64,000 nt of DNA from DASPHG01 sp963849605 (GTDB lineage: Bacteria; Actinomycetota; Thermoleophilia; Solirubrobacterales; Thermoleophilaceae). Under the pieces are notes generated by a model. It was not told the origin of the DNA. It saw only the letters and a program-made list of their open reading frames with translations, and did no database searches. Location of the stretch: positions 62,001 through 126,000 of the forward strand of contig CAWKHX010000015.1 in assembly GCA_963849605.1 (NCBI GenBank), given 5' to 3'. Below are positions 17,256 to 26,068 of the stretch, piece by piece (positions within the stretch are counted from its first letter, which is position 1; the number at the start of each line of letters is the position of its first letter). The position numbers were made by a program, and so were the translations under genes.

Positions 17256-17691
17256 GACGCACCACGATGCCGCAGCCCAGGAGCGCGACGCCGATCAGGG
17301 CGATGATCCAACTCTCCGCACCCGTTCGCGGCAGGCCGCCCTCTTCGGCACCGGTCTCGGTGGCTTCAGTGGCGGCGACGTCGGACCCGCTGGTCGTTCC
17401 GCCGCCGGTGGGAGCTGGCTGCGAGGTGGTGGTGTCGTCCGTGTTCCCCGAGCTCGAGTCCGTGTCGTCGGGATCGCCGGTGCCGGTCGGCGGCACCTCC
17501 TCGGAGTACTCGTTGCCGCCCGAGACGTCGTCCTGGGCGGGCGCTGCGGCCGGCTCGGGAGCGGCGGCCGGCTCGGTCGACGCCGACAGCTCGGCGTCGG
17601 CAACGGGGTCGGACGCGACCTCGGCGAATGCGGCCGACGCCGGAAGGAGCGCGAAGAGCGCGCCGATAGTCAATGCGGTGATCTTCCTCAT
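17233..17691 (-). CDS. LPRTG-anchored Ser/Thr-rich surface protein
   Basis: This 152-residue protein has a signal peptide (MRKITALTIGALFALLPASAAFA), then a low-complexity body rich in Ala, Pro, Thr, Ser, Asp and Glu (25-115). A cell-wall sorting signal follows: LPRTG at 120-124, a hydrophobic helix, and RRAALPRR. A sortase, not present in this window, would cleave between Thr and Gly and link it to peptidoglycan. The middle carries GGNEYSEEVP, which recurs almost unchanged in the second LPRTG gene at 26052-26411. The Thr/Ser-rich stretch (75-112) would suit O-glycosylation by the ligase-like enzyme whose gene overlaps it. It sits between that gene and the initiating sugar transferase. Confidence 0.88.
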   Translation of the reverse strand: MRKITALTIGALFALLPASAAFAEVASDPVADAELSASTEPAAAPEPAAAPAQDDVSGGNEYSEEVPPTGTGDPDDTDSSSGNTDDTTTSQPAPTGGGTTSGSDVAATEATETGAEEGGLPRTGAESWIIALIGVALLGCGIVVRRAALPRR

Positions 17692-17710
17692 TGCAGTCAG
17701 TCCCCTGGAC

Positions 17711-19270
17711 TCAGCGGATGGTTTCCCCGTGCATGGACAGTTCCCTTGCCTGGCCGTGCACGAGAGCCTTCAGGGTTAGTAGCAGAATCTTCAGATCCAG
17801 CCACAGAGACCAGTTCTCGATGTAGTGGTTGTCCCATTCGGTGCGGTCCATCAGCGAGGTCTTCCCGCGCAGACCGTTCACCTGCGCCCACCCGGTCAGA
17901 CCCGACTTGACCCGGTGTCGATCACCGTACCGGTACAGGCCCTGCTCGAAACGTGCCACGTAGCTGGCGCGCTCGGGGCGCGGGCCGATGAGCGACATGT
18001 CGCCACGGAGGACGTTCCACAGCTGGGGCAGCTCGTCGCCGGACCACCGGCGCAGGAACGCGCCGACGGGAGCGATGCGGCCGGCGATCGGGTCGTGCGC
18101 GGCGCCGATCGCCTCGCCGAGCTGCTCGTCGGCCCAATCGGCGTCGGCCTCGGCACCCGACGCGCTCGTGCGCAGCGTGCGGAACTTGAGCATCTCGAAG
18201 GTGTGTCCGTCCCGGCCGACACGAAGCTGCCGGTAGAGGATGGGGCTCCCCATCGTGACGCGAACGGCGAGTGCGATCAGTGCGAACACCGGTAGCAGTA
18301 CCAACAGCGCAATGGCGGCAACGACCCGGTCGAGCGCGTACTTGATGCGGAACTGCCATCCGTGCGGGTTCGCCGGCCGCATCTCGACGAGCGGCAGGCC
18401 ACCAAGGTGCTCCGTGATGACGCGCTCGCCCTGGATCTCGAACAGCCGCGGCACGACGGACACGCTCACGCCGAGCCGCCAGCAGTCGCGTGCGACCGCC
18501 AGGAGCTCCTCGTGCGAGGCGCGCGAGAAGGCGATGATCACGTGGTTGACGCCGAACTCGGCGACCGCGCTCTCGAGCGTCCGGCCCGTCAGGACCGGCA
18601 GCCCGCCCGGCGCCGCGTCGGGGTCGAGCGGGTCGTCGTCGAGGAAGCCCACGGGCCGGAGGCCGAGCTCCGGCTCCTTCAGCAGGCGCTTGGCCGCGAG
18701 CATGCCGACGCGACCGCTGCCGACGATCAGGGTGCGCCTGGTCGCCTCACCGGCGCGGCGGGCACGGGCCTCGAGCCACAGGACGACGGACCGCCCGGCC
18801 GTGAGCCCGGCCATCCCCACGAGCCAGTAGCGCACGGTCTCGGCGGCGACGTAGGTGTCGTCAGCGAACAGAACGCGCGCGGTCATCGTGACGACGACCG
18901 CGAGCGCGGTGCTCGTGACGACCGTCCGCAGCGCCTCCACGAACTCGAGCCGGAGCGGCGGGACGTACATGCCACGGATGTAGAAGCAGAAGACGATGGC
19001 CAGGGAGATGAAGAGGAGCCAGCCGGGCGGGGTCTGCGGGACCCCGCCGGTCGGCGACGACGTCGGCGAGACGGCGTTGACGATCAGCGCGACCGCGGCG
19101 AGGACGCTGAAGTCCATGACGAGGGCGCGGCGGGCGAAGCGGCTGCGCGTCTCGGGCACGGGCTTCGGTGCCGCGGCCGGGGGCGCGAGGACATCGTCGA
19201 TGCTTGGCGCAAGGACATCGCCGAGGTCGGCGATCCGGCTGCCGGAGCGCATCTCCTCTGTCACTGGCAT
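17711..19270 (-). CDS. Polyprenyl-phosphate sugar-1-phosphate transferase (WbaP/WcaJ type)
   Basis: This 519-residue enzyme starts lipid-linked glycan assembly by moving a sugar-1-phosphate from a nucleotide sugar to undecaprenyl phosphate. It has an acidic N-terminus, four to five helices, a Rossmann-like middle domain (RTLIVGSGRVGMLAAKRLL), a fifth helix around 320-350 (IALLVLLPVFALIAL), then the catalytic bacterial sugar transferase domain. There, FEMLKFRTL, DELPQLWNVLRGDMSLIGPRPE and GLTGWAQVNG are the family hallmarks. An AAAGGA ribosome binding site lies 8 bases before the ATG. Length matches the long WbaP/WcaJ-like form. It is the first gene of the minus-strand operon with the LPRTG protein, ligase and GT2, and faces the largest intergenic region. 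Confidence 0.92.
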   Translation of the reverse strand: MPVTEEMRSGSRIADLGDVLAPSIDDVLAPPAAAPKPVPETRSRFARRALVMDFSVLAAVALIVNAVSPTSSPTGGVPQTPPGWLLFISLAIVFCFYIRGMYVPPLRLEFVEALRTVVTSTALAVVVTMTARVLFADDTYVAAETVRYWLVGMAGLTAGRSVVLWLEARARRAGEATRRTLIVGSGRVGMLAAKRLLKEPELGLRPVGFLDDDPLDPDAAPGGLPVLTGRTLESAVAEFGVNHVIIAFSRASHEELLAVARDCWRLGVSVSVVPRLFEIQGERVITEHLGGLPLVEMRPANPHGWQFRIKYALDRVVAAIALLVLLPVFALIALAVRVTMGSPILYRQLRVGRDGHTFEMLKFRTLRTSASGAEADADWADEQLGEAIGAAHDPIAGRIAPVGAFLRRWSGDELPQLWNVLRGDMSLIGPRPERASYVARFEQGLYRYGDRHRVKSGLTGWAQVNGLRGKTSLMDRTEWDNHYIENWSLWLDLKILLLTLKALVHGQARELSMHGETIR

Positions 19271-19490
19271 TCGTGATTCCTTTCGGTGTCCGCACCGCCA
19301 AGGGGCAGCTCGGCGGGGTTACGAGTCAGGTTGTCTCCATACTCGGCCCATCTCCGCCCCCGCGCAAGAGGCCGATCGGCTGAAAAGCGTTCAGTCGTCT
19401 GAACACCCGAGAATGCCGGTTGTCCCGCTCCTAGCCGAGCGGTCGCGTGTTTGCGCACGCGGGCGCTCAAGCAACTGCTCCCCCCACCCG
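19271..19490. promoter_or_regulatory. Divergent control region between sugar transferase and hydrolase
   Basis: This 220-bp region is the largest gap in the window and is less GC-rich than its surroundings in places (GTTACGAGTCAGGTTGTC, TGAAAAGCGTTCAG). It serves the initiating sugar transferase operon on the minus strand and the secreted hydrolase on the plus strand, so it is the best candidate for a control point of the island. It contains the palindrome at 19389-19404. I cannot pick a promoter with confidence. Confidence 0.5.
19389..19404. promoter_or_regulatory. Inverted repeat, possible operator
   Basis: The sequence GTTCAG-TCGT-CTGAAC has two perfect 6-bp arms around a 4-bp centre. It sits near the middle of the divergent region, about 119 bp from the minus-strand ATG and 87 bp from the plus-strand ATG. 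The size suits a dimeric repressor such as a GntR- or TetR-type protein. No U-run follows, so it is not a terminator. Binding is inferred. Confidence 0.45.
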
Positions 19491-21011
19491 ATGAAGCACC
19501 TCATGGCCCGCCTCCTGCTCCTCGTCTGCCTCCTCGCGGTCGGCCTCGCCTCGGCCGGCGACGCGGTCGCCGCGAACCGGCCGCTCGAGACCGGGATCTT
19601 CGATCCGAAGACCTACGAGTCCGCGGATGGCGGCCTCGCCCTGGACAAGACGCGAGCGGCGGGCGCGAGCACCGTGCGGATCTGGCTCGGATGGCAGGGC
19701 GTCGCGCCCGACGGCGAGACCAAGCCGGAGGGCTTCGACCCCCGCAACCCGTTCGACCCGAACTACAGCTGGGGCCAGATCGACCACCTCGTCGCCGACG
19801 CCGTGGAGCACGGCCTCGAGCCGATGCTGATGATCGTGGACTCGCCCGATTGGGCCGAGCGCGGCACCCAGGGGCAGTACGGGCGCGACCCCGACCCCCA
19901 GGAGCTCGGCTACTTCGCCCAGGCGGCGGCAACTCGGTACAGCGGTTACTTCGGCGACATCCCGCGCGTCCGCCGCTGGGAGCTCTGGAACGAGCCGAAT
20001 CTGCACAAGTACCTGATGCCCCAGTACGACGCGCCCTACCGGCAGACGGTCACCGGCAACGAGAAGGCGCTCTCTCCCGGCCGCTACCGGGCGATGCTGA
20101 ACGCCTTCTCGGAGGCGATCCACATGCTGCCCGACAACATCGTCGTCGCCGGAGAGCTGGCGCCGTTCGGCCGCACCCAGAGTTTCTCGCACGCGGTTCC
20201 GCCGCTGCGGTTCATGCGCGAGCTGCTCTGCGTCAACAAGCACGACAAGCCGAAGCCCAGATGCGAGCCGGTGCACTTCGACGCCTGGTCGCATCATCCC
20301 TACACGGAGGGCGGGCCGAACCACAGCTCGACGGTGCCGGAGAACGCCTCGATGGGCGACCTCCCCGAGATGCGCAAGATCCTCGACGCCGCCGTGCGTG
20401 CGGGCCACGTGATCTCACAACAGAAGGTCAAGTTCTGGATCACGGAGTTCTCGTGGGACACGAAGCCGCCCGACCCGGGCGCCGTCCCCGAGCGGCTGCA
20501 TGCGCGCTGGGTGGCGGAGGCGCTGTACCGGATGTGGCAGGCGCGCGTGAGCCTCGTGATCTGGTTCAAGATCGTGGACGAGTCCAGGACCGGCGCCGAC
20601 GGGTACCTCTACGAGTCCGGGTTGTACGCGAGCCCCTGCGGAGCGGGTTGGACCTGCGCGAAGCCGAAGCTGGCGCTCACCGCATTCCGGTTCCCGTTCG
20701 TCGCCTTCCGCAAGGGCAAGCACGTGCGCGTCTGGGGGCGCACCCCGGACTCCGCACCGGGCAACGTGATCGTCGAGCAGCGCGAGGACGGCCGCTGGCG
20801 CCGCCTCGGCCAGCCGAACGCCGACGCCAACGGGATCTTCAGGGCGCGGCTGCGGACGGCCGCGAAGGGACCGGTCCGCGCGCGCGTCGAGCGTTCGCAC
20901 AACACGGCGGGGGCGGTTGCCGGAGGCGCTCGCTCCGTACCCTTCCGGCTGATGAAGACGCCCGACAGGTTCGTCCCGGTCTTCGGCGGCGGGACGCCGC
21001 CGCAGGCGTAG
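19491..21011 (+). CDS. Secreted clan-A glycoside hydrolase
   Basis: This 506-residue protein starts with a signal peptide (LMARLLLLVCLLAVGLASA, cleavage near AVA-ANRP). The barrel domain shows LETGIFDP, then the acid/base Glu168 in WELWNEPNL and the nucleophile Glu319 in FWITEFSWDT. A His/Tyr motif, SHHPYTEGGP, lies between them. After the barrel comes a beta-rich C-terminal module (about 390-506, FPFVAFRKGKHVRVWG). It is most like the hydrolase at 26479-27945, which keeps every motif including PLRFMREL-LC, so the two are recent paralogues. Four cysteines in pairs fit an exported protein. Substrate unknown; a surface glycan made by this island is a reasonable guess. An ATG 12 bases later is an alternative start. 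Confidence 0.86.
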   Translation: MKHLMARLLLLVCLLAVGLASAGDAVAANRPLETGIFDPKTYESADGGLALDKTRAAGASTVRIWLGWQGVAPDGETKPEGFDPRNPFDPNYSWGQIDHLVADAVEHGLEPMLMIVDSPDWAERGTQGQYGRDPDPQELGYFAQAAATRYSGYFGDIPRVRRWELWNEPNLHKYLMPQYDAPYRQTVTGNEKALSPGRYRAMLNAFSEAIHMLPDNIVVAGELAPFGRTQSFSHAVPPLRFMRELLCVNKHDKPKPRCEPVHFDAWSHHPYTEGGPNHSSTVPENASMGDLPEMRKILDAAVRAGHVISQQKVKFWITEFSWDTKPPDPGAVPERLHARWVAEALYRMWQARVSLVIWFKIVDESRTGADGYLYESGLYASPCGAGWTCAKPKLALTAFRFPFVAFRKGKHVRVWGRTPDSAPGNVIVEQREDGRWRRLGQPNADANGIFRARLRTAAKGPVRARVERSHNTAGAVAGGARSVPFRLMKTPDRFVPVFGGGTPPQA

Positions 21012-21021
21012 CGGCGTCGCG

Positions 21022-21747
21022 GTGCCCGAGCGGTACGACGCCGCTCAGTACTGGTCGGAGCGCCTCGAGGCGGGTTTCGGGCTGCGCGGGACGGGCCACT
21101 GGCGCTACTCCGAGCGCTACAACCACTGGCTCTACCGCCGGAAGGGGCGCGCGCTGCGGCGCGCGCTGGCGGGCGTCACACCGCCCCTGCATGCGCTCGA
21201 CATCGGCAGCGGCACGGGCTGGGTGATCGAGCAGCTCACCGCCCTCGGCGCGACGGCCGACGGCTCGGACATAGCCGAGCCGGCCGTTCGCGACCTCAGC
21301 AACCGCTATCCCGGCGTCACCTTCTTCCAGCTCGCGATCGGGGCCGACGGGGTGCCGCGGCCCGACAGTTCCTACGACGTGGTCACGGCGATGGACGTGC
21401 TGTACCACGTGACCGACGACGACCAGTGGCATGCCGCGGTGCTCGAGCTCGCGCGCGTGCTGCGGCCCGGCGGCCGCCTCGTCGTGACCGACGGGCTGGC
21501 CGAGGGCGATCTCCAGCCGGCGCCACATGTGCGGTTTCGGTCGATGGGGCGCTGGCTCGACACCGCCTCGAAGACCGGGCTCGAGCTGCACGAGAGTGGG
21601 CCGCTCTTCCGGTGGCTGTCGCGTTCGCCCGAGGCGTCGAGCTTCAGGCGCCTGCCGGACGGGCTGCGAGGCGCGGTCGAGTACACGCTCGACCGAGCGG
21701 CGCCCGAGCCGGCTCACATGCGCTGGGCGACCTTCGTGCACACGTAG
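21022..21747 (+). CDS. Class I SAM-dependent methyltransferase
   Basis: This 241-residue protein carries the Rossmann methyltransferase motifs: ALDIGSGTGWVIEQL (motif I), a DGSDIAEP acidic loop, YDVVTAMDVLYHV (motif II/post II) and VLRPGGRLVVTDG (motif III). It resembles the UbiE/Methyltransf_11 family that modifies small molecules or sugars; the acceptor could be a hydroxyl of a sugar or lipid carrier. The GTG start is 10 bp after the hydrolase stop, so they likely share a transcript. It converges on a GT4-methyltransferase fusion with a 34-bp overlap. Confidence 0.85.
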   Translation: MPERYDAAQYWSERLEAGFGLRGTGHWRYSERYNHWLYRRKGRALRRALAGVTPPLHALDIGSGTGWVIEQLTALGATADGSDIAEPAVRDLSNRYPGVTFFQLAIGADGVPRPDSSYDVVTAMDVLYHVTDDDQWHAAVLELARVLRPGGRLVVTDGLAEGDLQPAPHVRFRSMGRWLDTASKTGLELHESGPLFRWLSRSPEASSFRRLPDGLRGAVEYTLDRAAPEPAHMRWATFVHT

Positions 21748-23540
21748 ATGTCGCCGCCGGGCGCGCGCGTGCGCAGCACGCGCGACTTGAAGCCGGCCTC
21801 CTCGACGCGCGCCGCGAAGTCGTTCTCGGAGTACACGCGCACGTGGTCCTCCTGCCCGAACACGCGCAGGCGTTCGAGCGGCTGCGTGACCGACGGATCC
21901 TCGACGGTCGCGTCGAGGTCGCGCCGGAGCGGGTGCTGCATGATCGCGCGCCCCCCGGGGCGCAGGACCCGCCTCACCTCGCGCAGCGCGGCGCGATCGT
22001 CGGGAACGTGCTCGAGCACGTGGCTGATCAGGACGGCGTCGAACTCCCCGTCCCCGAACGGCAGCCTGGTGATGTCGGCGCGCACATCGACCTCGCCCTC
22101 GATGTCGCTCGTCACGTAGGCCGCCTGCCGCGGACGCAGGTTGCGCTCGATGCCGGGCTCGGGAGCGAAATGAAGGACGCGGTCGGAGGGGTCGACCAGC
22201 TTGCCGATGCGCTTGCAGAGCGCGCGGTGGCGCTCGAGCGAGCCGCACCCCGGGCAGCGTGCGCCCGGGCGCGGGATGCGCCCGTGCGGCTCGAACTCCT
22301 CAAATCGGCCGCCGCAGCATTCGCAGCGCCGGCCGCGCCGTAGTCGCTGCCGCTTGCGGCCCTCCACCGCGAAGAGGTTGCGCATCGCGACCGTGGCGGC
22401 CTCCCGTGTGATCTCCCCGCGCACCCGGCGGCGACCCTCCTCGCCGAGGCGCCGGGCCAACGCGCGGTTCGAGACGAGCTCGACGATCGCGGTCGCCAGC
22501 GCCGCAGGGCTCTCGCCCGCAACCACGCGGCCGGTGATCCCGTCCTGCACGACCTCTGGCTCGATCGCGTCGGTCGTGACGACCGGCAGGCCGCGGGCGA
22601 GCGCCTCGAGGAGCACCACGCGGAGGCTGTCGCGGTCGCCGTCAGGGGCGATCCGGCACGGCAGGCAGAAGACCGAGCAGCGCTGATACGCGTCAGCGAC
22701 GACCGCCGGCGGCTGCGCGCCGCGGAAGTCGACCCGGTCCTCGACGCCCAGCCGCGCCGCGAGCGCGCGCAGCTCCTCTTCGAGCGGGCCCTCGCCGATC
22801 AGCTCGAGCCGCAGACCCGCCTGCTCGGCGGGAAGCAGCGGCAGCGCCTCGATCAGGAGGTCGACGGCCTTCTTCGGCACGAGCCGCGCGATGCAGAGGA
22901 TCGGCCCGTCCGGCGGAGCCGGCGCCGGCTCGGCGGGGGCGACAGCGCAGCGCACGGCCCGGACCGGGATCAGAGGCACCAGCGCCTGGATGTGCCGCGC
23001 GTTGTACTCCGTCGAGGTGGCGACTCCGTCGGCGTATCCGAGCCGCCGCAGCAGATGCGGCGCGCTGTGCTCCTGCCAGATGTCGTTGGCGTGAGCCGTG
23101 AGCGTGAAGGTCCGGCCGGTGAGCGCGGCGGCCATCCCGCCCACGTCGGCGCAGTAGTAGGCGAAGTGCGTGTGCACGTGACGGGCGCGCTCGGAGACCG
23201 TGCGCCGCGCGACGATTCCCGCGCGGCGGAACTCGCTCCACGTCCCGGTCGCCCTCGCGTGCCGCGCGAGGCGCAGCCAGGTCAACGGCCGGCGCAGCGC
23301 CAGCGGCAGGTGGGCAAGGCGCACCGTCCATGCCGACGGGTGCTCCGGGACGTAGCGGATCGGCGCCTCGAGCTGCTCGAGCCCCGGGTGGCGGGGCTCG
23401 TCGAGCGGAGCCTCGAGGCTGTCGACGATCACCCGCTCGCCGGCCTCCTCGAGCCCGAGCAGCTCCTCGACGACGAACGTCTCGGTGAGCTTCGGGAAGC
23501 GCCGCGAGACGTAGTGGATCGGCCCGGTGCCGCGCGCCAT
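21714..23540 (-). CDS. Fusion: GT4 glycosyltransferase, zinc ribbon, SAM methyltransferase
   Basis: This 608-residue protein joins three modules in one uninterrupted frame. Residues 1-395 are a GT4: GPIHYVSRRFPKLTETFVVEEL opening (first part shown), HVHTHFAYYCADVGG, TLTAHANDIW, and DSLRVVLLEALARGLPVV at the donor site. Residues 406-440 form a four-cysteine ribbon (CECCGG ... CPGCGS). Residues 440-608 are a methyltransferase with VLHFAPEPGIE, FDAVLISHVLEHVPDD and VLRPGGRAIM; the ribbon plus methyltransferase resemble a known stand-alone family that acts in polysaccharide clusters. The fusion suggests that one sugar is added and methylated by one polypeptide. It lies 12 bp after a GT2 on the same strand. 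I see no sign of frameshift at the junction. Confidence 0.85.
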   Translation of the reverse strand: MARGTGPIHYVSRRFPKLTETFVVEELLGLEEAGERVIVDSLEAPLDEPRHPGLEQLEAPIRYVPEHPSAWTVRLAHLPLALRRPLTWLRLARHARATGTWSEFRRAGIVARRTVSERARHVHTHFAYYCADVGGMAAALTGRTFTLTAHANDIWQEHSAPHLLRRLGYADGVATSTEYNARHIQALVPLIPVRAVRCAVAPAEPAPAPPDGPILCIARLVPKKAVDLLIEALPLLPAEQAGLRLELIGEGPLEEELRALAARLGVEDRVDFRGAQPPAVVADAYQRCSVFCLPCRIAPDGDRDSLRVVLLEALARGLPVVTTDAIEPEVVQDGITGRVVAGESPAALATAIVELVSNRALARRLGEEGRRRVRGEITREAATVAMRNLFAVEGRKRQRLRRGRRCECCGGRFEEFEPHGRIPRPGARCPGCGSLERHRALCKRIGKLVDPSDRVLHFAPEPGIERNLRPRQAAYVTSDIEGEVDVRADITRLPFGDGEFDAVLISHVLEHVPDDRAALREVRRVLRPGGRAIMQHPLRRDLDATVEDPSVTQPLERLRVFGQEDHVRVYSENDFAARVEEAGFKSRVLRTRAPGGDIYVCTKVAQRM

Positions 23541-23552
23541 GGCTGCCGCTCG

Positions 23553-24827
23553 TCAGTCGCCGCGGCCCGTGCCGAGGCCGCGCATGAAGGCTGCGCCACG
23601 CTCCCGCAGCGAGGTCGCCGTCCGCCGCGCAGACGCAGGGCGCCCGGATTCGGCGGTCGTGACCTCCGGATCGATCAGCACGCGCGTCTCCGCCGTGGAG
23701 CCGAACCAGCGCACGTGCTCGTGCACGACGTCGAGCTCGAGCGCGTACGGGCCCGGGACGGACGGCGTGCGGACCAGGATCGGCAGGCGCGTCCGCTGCC
23801 CGGGCAGCACGGTCTCCGTGAACGGCACGCGACCCTCCTCACGCAGATGCCGGTCGGCGCGCAGGTCCCGCCAGCGCCAACCGATGTGGATCTCAGGCGG
23901 AGTGCCGTCCGCCGGCCGCCACAGCTCGTCACCGAGGTTGTCGACGTAGAGCTCGAAGTGGCGGAGGACGCCGGGCGGGAGCTCGGAGCGCGGGCGGATG
24001 AACTCGATCCGAGCCTGGTACGCGCCCTCGGACACCGGCCGGTCGGTGTTGTAGAGCGCGATGTCGCGCAGGCCCACCTCCTCGACCGGCGGTCCCTCGG
24101 CCGCCGCGGGCTCCGCCGGCTTCGGCGCGGCCATCGACGCGATCAGCGGCCGGTCCTCCTCAGGCACCGGCGCGGTCTCGATGCTCTCGAGCTCCTCGGG
24201 GACGTACATGTCCTCGATCGGGAACTCCTCGACGGCCAGGCCGGGAACGAGGCTCTCGTACCACTCGCGCTTCGCGCGCCGGTCGTCGATCGACGAGCCG
24301 AGGAGCAACAGGTGGTAGATCGCGAGGTCGGTGGCCCTGACCTCGCCCAGCCACCGGCCGCTCATGTGGACCCGACCCTCGAAGCGCCAGAGCGACGGCA
24401 CGTTCCGCAGGAGCCGCGGCTGATGCTCGAGCGACCAGGGGAAGGTCGTGATGTAGCGGTCGGGCGTCTCGTACAGCCACCGGCGGTCGATCTGGATCAC
24501 GGTCGGGTAGCGGTCGGCGATCAGGTCGGGCAGCGCCTCGAGCAGCGCGGCGCTCGGCACCTCGTCGTCGTCCAACCGCAGGATCCAGTCACCGCGGCAC
24601 TGGTGCAGGATCCAGCCGACGAGCCAGACCGGCGATCGCTCGAGCTCGTAGACCAGCCGCCGGTCCGCGAGGTCGGCGCACGCCTCGAGCGTCTCCTCGC
24701 CACCATTGCGGTCGACCGCGAGCACGATCTCGTCGACATGCGGCCGAACCAGCTCGAGCAGGGCGCGAGCGCGATCCGCAGGGCCGCGGGTCGTGATGCA
24801 GAACGAGAGAGTCGGGCGCGACACCAC
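23553..24827 (-). CDS. Glycosyltransferase family 2 with C-terminal beta-sandwich domain
   Basis: This 424-residue protein has a GT2-like front: TLSFCITTRGPADRARAL, VLAVDRNGGEET and WILRLDDDEVPSAALL with the DDD metal site. A WSLEHQPRLLRNVPSLWRFEGRVH segment (positions near 150) matches glycan GTs that act on large substrates. After an acidic, Pro-rich linker (about 240-275) comes a beta-sandwich of about 130 residues (FELYVDNLGDELW, EIHIGWRWRD, LPGQRTRLPILVRTP, GPYALELDVVHEHVRWF). That pattern is seen in domains attached to capsule enzymes and Wzt tails and may bind sugar. Two GTG codons (24827, 24824) could start it. The divergent oxidase begins 26 bp away. Confidence 0.78.
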   Translation of the reverse strand: MVSRPTLSFCITTRGPADRARALLELVRPHVDEIVLAVDRNGGEETLEACADLADRRLVYELERSPVWLVGWILHQCRGDWILRLDDDEVPSAALLEALPDLIADRYPTVIQIDRRWLYETPDRYITTFPWSLEHQPRLLRNVPSLWRFEGRVHMSGRWLGEVRATDLAIYHLLLLGSSIDDRRAKREWYESLVPGLAVEEFPIEDMYVPEELESIETAPVPEEDRPLIASMAAPKPAEPAAAEGPPVEEVGLRDIALYNTDRPVSEGAYQARIEFIRPRSELPPGVLRHFELYVDNLGDELWRPADGTPPEIHIGWRWRDLRADRHLREEGRVPFTETVLPGQRTRLPILVRTPSVPGPYALELDVVHEHVRWFGSTAETRVLIDPEVTTAESGRPASARRTATSLRERGAAFMRGLGTGRGD

Positions 24828-24853
24828 GGGGACCGGAAGATAACTTGGCGGGC

Positions 24854-26068
24854 GTGAGCGTCGATCCCTCGGGCGAGCGAGACGTCGTCGTGGTCGGCGC
24901 CGGCATCCTCGGGCTCGCCCTCGCGCGCGAGCTGCATAGACGCGACCCGTCACTGTCGATCTCGGTCCTGGAGAAGGAGGACGAGGTCGGCGTCCACCAG
25001 ACCGGCCACTCGAGCGGCGTGATCCACGCGGGCATCTACTACGCCCCCGGCTCGCTCAAGGCGCGACTGTGTGTCGAGGGCGCGCGCGAGCTCTTCGAGT
25101 TCTGCGAGCAGCACGGCGTCCCGGTCGAGCGCGGCGGGAAGGTGATCGTCGCGCTCGACGAATCCGAGCTGCCGGGGCTCGACGAGCTCGAGCGGCGCGG
25201 GATCGCGAACGGAGTGCCGGGCCTGCGGCGCGTGGACGGCGACGAGCTGCGCGAGATCGAGCCTCACGCGGTGGGCGTGGCGGCGCTGCATTCCCCCGCG
25301 ACCGGGATTGTCGACTTCCAGGCGGTCGCGCGGGCGCTCGCCTCGGAGCTGAGCGACCAGGGCGTCGAGCTCGCGACCGGGTGCGCGGTGCGCGAAGTGT
25401 CGCCGCGGAACGGGCGACTCGAGATCACCCACGCGCACGGCACCACCGCCGCGCGGTTCGCGATCTTCTGCGCGGGCGCGTGGTCCGACCGGCTCGCCAC
25501 CCGCGCCGGGGCGCCGGCCGACCCGCGCATCGTCCCTTTCCGCGGCCAGTACCTGAAGCTACGCCCGGAGCGCGCCTCGCTGGTGCGATCGCTCATCTAC
25601 CCCGTGCCCGATCCGGCGCTGCCGTTCCTCGGCGTGCACCTGACGCGACACATCTCCGGCGACGTGCTCGTGGGGCCGACGGCCCTCCTGGCACCTAGCC
25701 GTGACGCGTACAGCCTCGCCCGCATCCGGCCGCGGGACGTGGCGGCGACGCTGGCCTGGCCGGGCACGTGGCGAATGGCGCGGCGCTGGTGGCGCACCGG
25801 CCTGACCGAGCTGCGCTACGCGCTGAGCCGCGCCCAACTCGCGCGGGCGGCGTCGCGGTACGTGCCCGCGCTGGGCGCCGACGATGTCGAGCGCGCGTTC
25901 GCGGGCGTGCGCGCGCAAGCGCTCGGCCGTGATGGCAAGCTCGTCGACGACTTCGTCTTCTCGCGCAGCGAGCGCGCGCTCCACGTGCGCAACGCGCCCT
26001 CACCAGGGGCGACGTCCTCGCTGGCGATCGCGCGCGTGATCGCGGACGAGGCTAAGGGCTCGCTCTGA
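24854..26068 (+). CDS. lhgO: L-2-hydroxyglutarate oxidase-like FAD enzyme
   Basis: This 404-residue protein is a DAO-family flavoenzyme. DVVVVGAGILGLALAREL is the FAD dinucleotide-binding loop, VLEKEDEVGVHQTGHSSGVIH carries the covalent-type His region of LhgO, and GIYYAPGSLKARLC is the family signature. The C-terminal GVRAQALGRDGKLVDDF agrees. LhgO oxidises L-2-hydroxyglutarate to 2-oxoglutarate and feeds electrons to the quinone pool. It is not an obvious glycan gene and sits alone between GT genes, so it may be a housekeeping passenger. I chose GTG 24854 over a TTG three codons earlier because it is the first clear start near motif I. Its end overlaps the LPRTG gene by 17 bp. Confidence 0.82.
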   Translation: MSVDPSGERDVVVVGAGILGLALARELHRRDPSLSISVLEKEDEVGVHQTGHSSGVIHAGIYYAPGSLKARLCVEGARELFEFCEQHGVPVERGGKVIVALDESELPGLDELERRGIANGVPGLRRVDGDELREIEPHAVGVAALHSPATGIVDFQAVARALASELSDQGVELATGCAVREVSPRNGRLEITHAHGTTAARFAIFCAGAWSDRLATRAGAPADPRIVPFRGQYLKLRPERASLVRSLIYPVPDPALPFLGVHLTRHISGDVLVGPTALLAPSRDAYSLARIRPRDVAATLAWPGTWRMARRWWRTGLTELRYALSRAQLARAASRYVPALGADDVERAFAGVRAQALGRDGKLVDDFVFSRSERALHVRNAPSPGATSSLAIARVIADEAKGSL

